Shown here piece by piece: positions 56,548-64,000 of a DNA stretch of 64,000 bases. Below the pieces are notes generated by a model that did not search any database, was not told the origin of the DNA, and worked only from the letters and a program-made list of their open reading frames with translations. The stretch's first letter is position 1. The number at the start of each line of letters is the position of its first letter. Position numbers and translations under genes: made by a program. This DNA is from Ophioderma brevispina (lineage: Eukaryota > Echinodermata > Ophiuroidea > Amphilepidida > Ophiodermatidae): the NCBI GenBank assembly GCA_023653785.1, contig JAMKCH010005335.1, positions 62,001 to 126,000 on the forward strand, written 5' to 3'.

Positions 56548-57051
56548 CTAGAATGTGAGATACTGAAAACTACATCCGTATTTTTCTATAAATGAAGAGG
56601 GACATTTTGACGGAGAAGGAGAATGTTTCAAAAAAATGAAGAATACAGATAACTGAACAAACCAAGATCTGTACCATGGCATCACAATACTTGCAATGAG
56701 ATCCAAGTCCCAGCCATCTTCTCGTTGAAATACAGCCGGTGGTCGTATGCAGACATTATCTTCACGATCTCCAAACCGGCCAATGAACCAAAAGTCACAT
56801 TTCGAGATATCGGCGAGTGAAGTTTCGAGATGTATACTTGCATTCTCAACATTTGAAACATTTTTAGGAAAAGATTTTATGTGCACATGTGACATTGAAA
56901 ACGTTTCTTCATTTTGAGCCCGCTTTTCATTAAAGTATCCTTTGTTTCCTTTGTCAAATTTACTTACAAAGTGATTGTCGTTTGCAAAACATAACACAAT
57001 ATTCTTTAAAAAGAATCTCCCCGCATTACCCGGCACTTCACATTCCATCAT
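56548..57051 (-). CDS. hypothetical protein, 167 codons
   Basis: The longest ORF in the window. It starts with a double Met (MMECEVPGNAGRFFLKN), with an in-frame TGA 9 bases before it, and continues through FVSKFDKGNKGYFNEKRA, ISKCDFWFIGRFGDRED, and a C-terminal hydrophobic stretch SWFVQLSVFFIFLK. Codon use is mixed and not driven by low complexity, and the opposite strand is not open. AATAAA on this strand lies about 220 bp beyond the stop. No signal peptide or domain is recognised. It could be a single-exon gene, one exon of a larger gene read into an intron, or chance; the hydrophobic tail may be intron read-through. Confidence 0.4.
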   Translation of the reverse strand: MMECEVPGNAGRFFLKNIVLCFANDNHFVSKFDKGNKGYFNEKRAQNEETFSMSHVHIKSFPKNVSNVENASIHLETSLADISKCDFWFIGRFGDREDNVCIRPPAVFQREDGWDLDLIASIVMPWYRSWFVQLSVFFIFLKHSPSPSKCPSSFIEKYGCSFQYLTF

Positions 57052-57099
57052 ATTGAATTGTCACATACCTTGACCTTGAAAGGCACTATCAGAAATTTG

Positions 57100-60030
57100 C
57101 AGAAAGTAATCTAGAAGTGAAGAATAAGTCTTTGGAAATCCATTCAATTACTATTATAATACTTGTCGTACGCCCAAGGGACCAATATCAATTTTTTTCA
57201 TTAGGTTGCTCGCAGCCTTATAACTTGCAGGGTCAATGTTTTAGTATAGCTATACTTTGCAGACCTCAAATCATTTTTTAAATCTTTTTTGGAATTTCAG
57301 ATTTGCAAAGTTCACAAAGGCTATTAAATACTTGTTTGGTTTCTTTCATTAATTTCATTAAGGGAGTGTGTGTTGTTAACACCAGGGGCATAATCTAAAA
57401 CAAATATCTAGGGGTGTATCTATTTTTAGTGGAGGGATGGGTTATTAAATCACTTCAAGTAGCATACAAGATTACAACACAACTGCCGATGGAGAATCTA
57501 TACAAACATATGGTCATACATACCATAAACTGAAATGTGCATATATAACTTCTTTTAAGGCAATCCCTCAAACTATAAGAGGATTGTTAAATTCATAATC
57601 ACTTTTAATTTAGCAATAATATTGTTATTTCAATGTCATACTTTAATGGTAACTACTTGAAGGGTTGAGTTAACTTTTGTCAAAATAGCAGCTTTTAATA
57701 CTTTATTTTTTTTTTGTTTTTGTTTTGAAAAAATTAGAATTTACTGTATTCAATTGTGAGGTAGGCTTATCAATACCACAACATGGCTGGAGGGCGGCGG
57801 CATAAGTAAACCTTATGAATGAATTTTTTTAACTTACACAGAATGCCAAATTAAAAGTACCCTTTTTGCCATAACTGTTAAAATCATGTTGTATTTTATA
57901 AGGAAAACCTCTTACTGCATTTTCAACTCCAATGAACCACACATTCTTTTTGCTGGTATATATGTTTAAAGTCCGTCCCGATTTTTATTTTAGACAACAA
58001 CTCGTGTCTGTGGAAATGTAAAAACTGACACTCTTGATACTCTTCGATCTCTTAGGTGTTTCCTGATCTATAGATGACCTAATCATACAACTTTTCCCAT
58101 GTTCACTTTGCATCAGTTTTACTAGCAATTGATTCTTCTTGTACAATTGCTTAGAATATTGTGTTAATAGGCTAAAAAAGCTGGCATTTAGTCATGAGCA
58201 TACCAATAACCTTCTTAATGTATCCGCCGCACCCGGGCTATGCAATTATTTGAGGAATTAATCTTGATTTTAACATTTTCTCATAAAGGTAGAAAATCAT
58301 AATTTCTTGAGAAATTCCCTACGCTTGGATTGAACCCCCCTTTTTTGAATATCTGTTAACGTTGTTATATGTTGTTGAAGACCTTCTTAGTACTCAGACA
58401 ATACGAGCCATGCTTATTCTATTTTGATTGACAAGTGTGTTGCCTGAAAGTGTATCTCTTTTTTGGAAAGAGTTTTCTGACGATCCTCTGAATTGGCGGG
58501 GAAAAAATTCTCTTGCGGATTTAAATGTTCTATTGATTCTCCGCCTAGTCATTCTATTTCAAACATTTCATAGGTCAATTGCGTTTAATGATTTTCTTTT
58601 TTAAAATAATTTAGTTAATTAATCTTACCTGCAGATTTGATCGTTTCTGTAAGAAATTCCCTGAAACGATTACTCATGTGTTTTTGTGAATTTAAAATGG
58701 TGAACCATTGGGAGGAGATTCGGCACGACATTAGGATTACATGACATTGACTTTCCCTATTTCAACATTTTGACAAAATATTTGGTGTTGAAGGGGATAA
58801 GTATTCTTACTCATCTCTTTTTATGTGTTAGGTATTATATTGATATGTGTGCAGGTTTCAAACAAAAAGCCTATTTTGGGAGCTTAGATTGTAATATTGC
58901 ATAACAGAGAAATTGAATATTTATAGCTAAAAAGAGGGCAAACTTTTCTTCTCATTTTCGTAATGGAGGTTTGATTTTTAGACTTGAATGTGGCTGCAAT
59001 GGCAACTTTTTCATGCTCTCAAAAAACGTGTGCTACCTTTTCTGTAGTTACCTTGTAATTTATTTTGCTGCTGCTTGTGGATTCTATTGATTTTGCTGTC
59101 TTCAATGAAGGAAAAATCAATAAACACTGAAATAAAAAGAAATGGGCGAGTACTATTCATATTTACATTCACTGTTTATAAACTCACATTAACAGTCAAA
59201 AGCTGTCAAATGTGATAGAAATATTCATCGCAGAATAGCAAGGCATTTTTATTACAAGCAGGTTTATTCCAGAACAAATATATCATTTGACCCAGTCCCA
59301 CAGCAGAAACTGAGTAAAACTACTACGGTTTTAAAATAAGACACTGGTTATTTTGGTCTTCGGGTGCTGGTTTCCAAGATTTCCACAAGGAAAAACTGTT
59401 TGGGAGAAAAGCATTGTCGATAACACTACATTTTTATCCGCATTAATAATGCACAAAGACTTTTAATGATATAGTCATTTCCAGGGCAACCCATCATCAA
59501 AGTAATATTCTAAAATCTTGCGTTTGTTTTAAATCTTTCATTTCCAATTGCATTGTATTCAAATCTAAAATAGGCCCATATGATCAATTTGCACGGAATA
59601 CTTTTTGTCGGGTCGCCTTCGCGCCCGACTATAGAAACCATCACTGCTCATCAAAATTGCGAATGAGTCTATTTCTTAGCTGAAGTTCACATTTCATTAG
59701 TTTCTTTTATGAAAAAGTATCTACTACTACTAATTATTTTGGAGTTTTAGTGTTTGGGTGGGTGTATGCGATGCAATTTCAACAAGACTAACATCAATTT
59801 GCGGTTTTGAAATGGCCTTAAAAAACGCATTCTTTGATTTAGTCTCTGTGGTAGACCTTGTTTTTTGATGCGGATTTGGTTAAAACTGCAGGGATAGATA
59901 AAGGCAGGGTGAGTAACAAATAGGCATATACGCTAGACATGATATCCACGTAAGTTATACTACGAACTGAATTGAAGCTTTATAAATTAATATTGTGTTG
60001 ACTATTATTTCAGACGAAGTTTCGTCACCA
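57100..60030. other. no gene seen
   Basis: About 2.9 kb of AT-rich sequence without long ORFs, inverted repeats or any block recognised from elsewhere in the window. A palindromic GGGTCGCCTTCGCGCCCGAC lies near 59611 and matches in style the TGGCGACCCGACCAG near 62747. Confidence 0.5.
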
Positions 60031-60034
60031 TCTT

Positions 60035-60078
60035 TATTTGAAAAGAACAGGACGGTGTAACCCTACATTAAATTAAGT
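60035..60078. repeat. left remnant of satellite unit
   Basis: CTTTATTTGAAAAGAACAGG, ACGGTGTAACCCTACATTAA and ATTAAG correspond to the 3' half of the satellite unit repeated at 61644-62515. It ends exactly where the family A MITE begins, showing that the MITE split the array. Confidence 0.8.
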
Positions 60079-61640
60079 AGAGGTGGGCGAAACTAGAAGG
60101 TCAATAGTTTCAGAGCCACTTCGAACACAGGCCCTCATTTGATGACTTATTACTTACCCTGATCCCACCTTTCGAAGACAAATGAAAAAAGTGCACACCA
60201 GGGTGCCCCCTCCCAAAATTCATGTTCCGCAAAATGTCAAAAATTTGATTTTTTGACCAAACCTCATTATTTTTGTTCAAATCTTATTTGGTGGCAATAC
60301 CCAGTTTTGGGGTATTGGAATCATTCCTATGCAACTTTCAATCCCACCATCGCCCTTTGTTTTCTTAAACTCCGGTTTTGCTTAAATTGGAACCTCTGAG
60401 GCGCGCTTTCCATAAAATGCGCATCCATTTAGATTGGTGATTTTGACATTCAAAAAGTTGACGAGAGGTTTTTTCATTATGAACACTTGCTGAAAATTTG
60501 ACTAGCGTGGTATTTGCTGTGTTTGCAACTGTAAATGCTTTTTAATGTCATAAAAATCCCTCTATTGACACCCACACGTAAGAAAGTTTGTTGACCCCTG
60601 TAATCCAATGAGAGTGTTTTTTGATCAAATTTTAAATCTGATGCTACGGAACAGGGTAAGGTGTTACACACTTTTTATCTTCAGAAAATCATGTATCAAC
60701 CATTCTGATGATGGCCCACCAGTTAAAATTAAAACTTTCGATATGATATGTCTTTTGGGAAGCGCCCTCGCTGGCACTTTGTAAAGCAATATAGCACATT
60801 TTTGAAGAGCGGCCCCCAATTTTTCAAAATTTGATATTTTTGCACGTTACGTTGGTAATTGTCTAGGAACTATCCTGCAAACGAGATGCTAAAAATGCGT
60901 CTTTATATATCACAAATAAGCGATTTTGTAATTAAAAATTGGGAATCCCGATTGGACTTAACGGCGAGCTGGAAATGCTAACGTTTATTTCCGTCCATGA
61001 TTGAATAGTGCCCCCCATGAGAAAATAAACCGCTACTTGACTGCCTGAACTATTAAACACTCATGGATGAGCGTAGACAGTACATGGCGCTATTTCCCGG
61101 CCTATTTCACATTGGAAGGCGTTCCAGCAGCCGTGATTATTATCGTGTTCCCCGATAATAATACAAAATTCCTTGGTTTGTGACACATAGACATATTTTA
61201 GCATTAACCATTCACAGGTAGTTTACTAGTCAGTTACCAAGGCAACGGGGTAACAAATCTCCACATTTTGAAAATTGGGGGCGCTCTTCAAAAAATTTGC
61301 TAAGATTGCTTTAAGCTAACTTGCCATATCGAGAAAACAAAAAGTCGGTTAGATAGAATTTGCAAAGAATGATTCCTTTGCGGCCAACCATGGGTATTGC
61401 CAACAAAATGAAGGTGATTAAACAACCGTATCAAGTTATGGTCAAAAAACATATGATTTTTGGCCATGTGGCAGCCAATTTTGGATTTTTTTCGTTGGGG
61501 GCACCCTGGTTTTCGCACTTTTTTAATTTTTTTTTCTTCGAAATGGGATAAGCATCATTAAATTCAGCATGTCTAGCCTGTGTTCGGAATGATCTGAAAC
61601 TATGAACCAAATATTACCCTCTATAGTAACCCACACCTCT
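60079..61640. mobile_element. MITE family A, copy 2, carrying a nested family B MITE
   Basis: Ends AGAGGTGGG and CCACACCTCT match copy 1 at 35253-36266. Interior blocks also match: CACTTCGAACA, CCAGTTTTGGGGTATT(GG), GGAAGCGCCCTC, CAACTTTCA and CACCCTGGTTTTCGC. Without the nested 526-bp element and its extra TTAA it is 1,032 bp, close to the 1,014 bp of copy 1. The target duplication is not recognisable, consistent with greater age. The ORFs at 60477-60671 and 61300-61551 read across the arms and are not genes. Confidence 0.9.
60785..61310. mobile_element. MITE family B, copy 2, nested in family A
   Basis: The element starts AGCAATATAGCACATT and ends with the inverse AATTTGCTAAGATTGCT. Inside the ends, GAAGAGCGGCCCCCAATTTT pairs with AAAATTGGGGGCGCTCTTC. 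Its length equals copy 1 (526 bp). The right flank is TTAA (61311-61314) and the left is GTAA (60781-60784). The matching place in family A copy 1 is an uninterrupted TTAA (35968-35971), the expected pre-insertion target. Confidence 0.88.
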
Positions 61641-61643
61641 CTT

Positions 61644-62515
61644 AAAGCTTAAAATTTTAGGCTTCATTTTAACAACCATTTTTGCGCCCAATTGGGCGTT
61701 TTTTTCGTATTTTCTTTATTTGAAATGATAGGAAGGTGTACTTATGTTAAATAAAGCTTATAATTTTGGGATTCATTTTTAAACACTTGGCGCCCATCTT
61801 GGCGTTTTTCTATTTTCGTTATTTGAAATGACAAGACGGTGTAACCCTATGTAAATTAAAGCTTATCCCTTGAGGTTCGTTTTAACACCTTTTTCGCCCA
61901 TTGTCGTTCTTTTTAACTATTTTCTTATTTGAAATGACAAAAGGTGTAACCTATTTTGAATTAAATCTCTACTTGGGGATTCAGGTTTTAACACATTTTG
62001 CGCCCCAAGTGGCCGTTTTTTTCTATTTCTTTTTTGAAATGATGGAAGGTGTAACCTATGTTAAATGAAAGTTTATAACTTGGGGATCAGTTTTAAACAC
62101 ATTTTTGCGCCCAATTGGGCGTTTTGCTTCTATTTTCTTTATATTGAAATGAACAGGAAGGTGTAAACCTATGTTAATTAAGCTTATAACTTGGGGATTC
62201 ATTTAACACAACATTTTTGCGCCCAATTGGGCGTTTTTTTTCTATTTCTTTCTTTTTTCTTTATTTGAATGACAGAAGGTGTAACCTATGTTAAATTCAA
62301 GCTTAAACTTGGGGGATTCAGTTTTAACACTTTTGGCGTCACTGCGTTTGTTCTATTCTTTATTTGAAATGACAGGAGGTGTAACCTTGTTAAATTAAAG
62401 CTTATAACTTGGGGATTTCTTTTTAAAAACACATTTGCGCCCGAATTGGCGTTTTTTTTTCTATCTTTATTTGAATTACATGAAGGTGACCTATTTTAAA
62501 TTAAAGCCTTAGAAC
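61644..62515. repeat. satellite array, about 107-bp unit
   Basis: About eight units, each with GCTTATAACTTGGGGATTC, TTTTAACACATTTTTGCGCC, CAATTGGGCGTTTTTT, CTTTATTTGAAATGACAGG and GTGTAACCTATGTTAAATTA. The CGCCCAATTGGGCG palindrome is intact in some units and degraded in others. GGGCGTTTT-type positions fall near 61694, 61800, 61906, 62012, 62118, 62229, 62343 and 62448. Units differ by many small indels. Confidence 0.92.
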
Positions 62516-63029
62516 TATGTGAGGTCAAATGTTAACCCACCAAGGTCAAAGTCAACGGGAGATCAAGTTTTAAACAAGGTGAATGGTTCGAATGCAATCT
62601 TATGCTCATGCTCAAACATCTACTTTGTAAATCGTTCATGAAATTCTTTTATACATTTTCTGTAATAAAAGTGCAACGTAAAACTATAAACCATCTTACT
62701 CCTAGAAGGCTTTCTAAGGGTTCTTATTTTCTTGTCAATTATGCCTGGCGACCCGACCAGTTTTTTTTTTAATCTACTTGTTTGTAAAAGATGCAAGCAT
62801 GCAATGTTATACCGACCACCCTTGGTACACTGGACAGTGACATGAAGAAACAGTGCCCACTAGCTAGCGCTGGTATAGCAAGGACAGCACTTTCCCTGAC
62901 AAACCCAAAGACCAATCACAAACATGCTTGCATATGCATACCAGCATTTTGTTATCACAATCTCGATTCTTGGTACCATGTTCACTGTGCCTGTTAGGTG
63001 TCCTTAATATTGAACGGACTTTTTTGACC

Positions 63030-63690
63030 AGATGAAGGCGTGAAGCAGGGCTGTGCCCTCTCCCAATTTTGTATTGTAATGTATGCCGATTCACTAAGAA
63101 AGGTAAAAGAAAATGAGCTAGTATCTGCATTCACGGACGTAACATTGGGCGTCCTTTTGGGCAGACGATGTCGTCCTACTCGCTAACGACGACGATGAAA
63201 TTGAATAAGATGCTCAACTTAGCAGCACAATTTGCAAATTCTTGGAAACTAAATCACTTATGAGAAATCTAATGTACTTAGAATTGGTCAACGTATTGAT
63301 GTTAATAAAGTTTTTGCTGTTGGGTGAATCACACATTACCGAAGTTGCACATAGAAATATTTTGGTACTCATATCCATAGAACCCTTTCGGATCATTACC
63401 ACATTGAACAACTGTCATGAAGGCACAACATATCGCCTACAATCAGTTCATTATTGATCGTTCGACTTTATAACCGCGTTTATTAATGTGGATTATCTAA
63501 GGCGCCATCGCTCTTCCCACTTATTAACTATGGCGGTGCGAGGGTTTGGATACACACGCAAAAACGGATATGACAAAATTGAGTCGCTTCCATTGCAAAT
63601 GGCGCGTTATATCTTGAACAGCCCCCAGAAACACTTCCTAAAGAGGCATTAATATTGGTGATCTTGGTTGGTACCGCATGTAAGTCATAC
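63030..63690 (+). pseudogene. LINE reverse transcriptase remnant
   Basis: The plus strand reads DEGVKQGCALSQF (RT motif before the catalytic box), then after a frameshift ADDVVLLANDDDEIE (catalytic aspartates at about 63160-63170), MLNLAAQFANSWK, a SYEKSNV-like/RIGQRIDVNKV stretch, and later TINYGG and an IGDLGW-like end. This order, GVKQGC to ADDxxL to YG, is typical of non-LTR reverse transcriptases. Multiple frameshifts and stops make it inactive. It differs from the 24-28 kb LINE (PQGTVIGP, FADDALIYR), so it is a separate family. Confidence 0.8.
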
Positions 63691-64000
63691 AAGACCCTTA
63701 GAATTAAATCTTACACCATCTTCGAACACAGGGAACGGTACCGCTAGGCCACCCAGCCTCATGCGACCCATTCTGCACCGAATCCAAGGCTGACGGCTTC
63801 CGTTTTAATTTCTGACAATTTGTAAGACATGTATCACTGTATTATGAAACATCAATACAATTTTGGTCAAGTCACTAATCGGCATGCACCTATTGGACTG
63901 CAAGGGGGTGGGGTTTTGCTCACTTTAAACTGCTAACCTTAATAGTTCCTTCATTTTGGGAGAATGAGATTAACGGAATCATCACTTGCGACTTCTCACT

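Overview
This is a gene-poor, AT-rich stretch of a eukaryotic nuclear genome. It has spliceosomal introns, tRNA-derived SINEs, non-LTR retrotransposon remnants and many short non-autonomous DNA transposons. The repeat mix suggests a marine invertebrate, possibly a deuterostome such as an echinoderm or hemichordate, but nothing here proves a lineage. Single-base insertions and deletions are frequent, even inside one conserved exon, so the sequence may be unpolished. Reading frames should be treated with care.

The one gene I can name is GTF2F2 (RAP30, the beta subunit of TFIIF), on the minus strand. Its recognisable exons run from 38,997 down to about 9,792: the VPKY exon (38931-38997), the next dimerisation-domain exon (37158-37309), a tentative short exon (34692-34740), the linker exon (29193-29292), the winged-helix exon (16052-16195) and a divergent terminal exon (9792 to about 9920). 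At least one exon between 34.7 and 37.2 kb and the first coding exon were not found. The gene therefore spans more than 29 kb and most of the window is its introns. Other exon-like segments lie inside these introns (14.3, 15.4, 16.7 and 33.0 kb) and a 167-codon ORF lies at 56.5-57.1 kb; I recognise none of them.

0-9.7 kb: a TIR-bounded element built on a 153-bp internal repeat (family R1, also at 7.4, 32.0, 33.2 and 40.8 kb), TTAA-flanked MITEs (family C at 3.1 and 3.6 kb, family B at 4.3 kb) and a 1.5-kb foldback element (5.4-6.9 kb). 10-18 kb: another foldback element (10.2-11.4 kb) with two further palindromes inside it, and a MITE at 17.6 kb. 20-31 kb: LINE remnants, including an endonuclease plus reverse-transcriptase copy whose 3' half is tandemly duplicated, both halves carrying the same tRNA-derived SINE. 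35-41 kb: an intact 1-kb MITE with a 9-bp target duplication (family A), a minisatellite built from a GTF2F2 5' splice site, and a cluster of a short CpG-containing motif. 42-56 kb: mostly anonymous sequence with duplications, microsatellites, a fourth C-family copy and an inverted-repeat-framed array at 54.7 kb. 60-62.5 kb: a three-layer nest in which a B MITE sits inside an A MITE, which sits inside a satellite array. The window ends in another decayed LINE reverse transcriptase.

The clearest biology is the interplay of transposons and one housekeeping transcription gene: very large TE-filled introns, a tandem array of copies of a real splice donor, and a mobile family that spreads perfect DR1 nuclear-receptor motifs. 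I found no prokaryotic-type system, CRISPR array, rRNA or convincing stand-alone tRNA gene.
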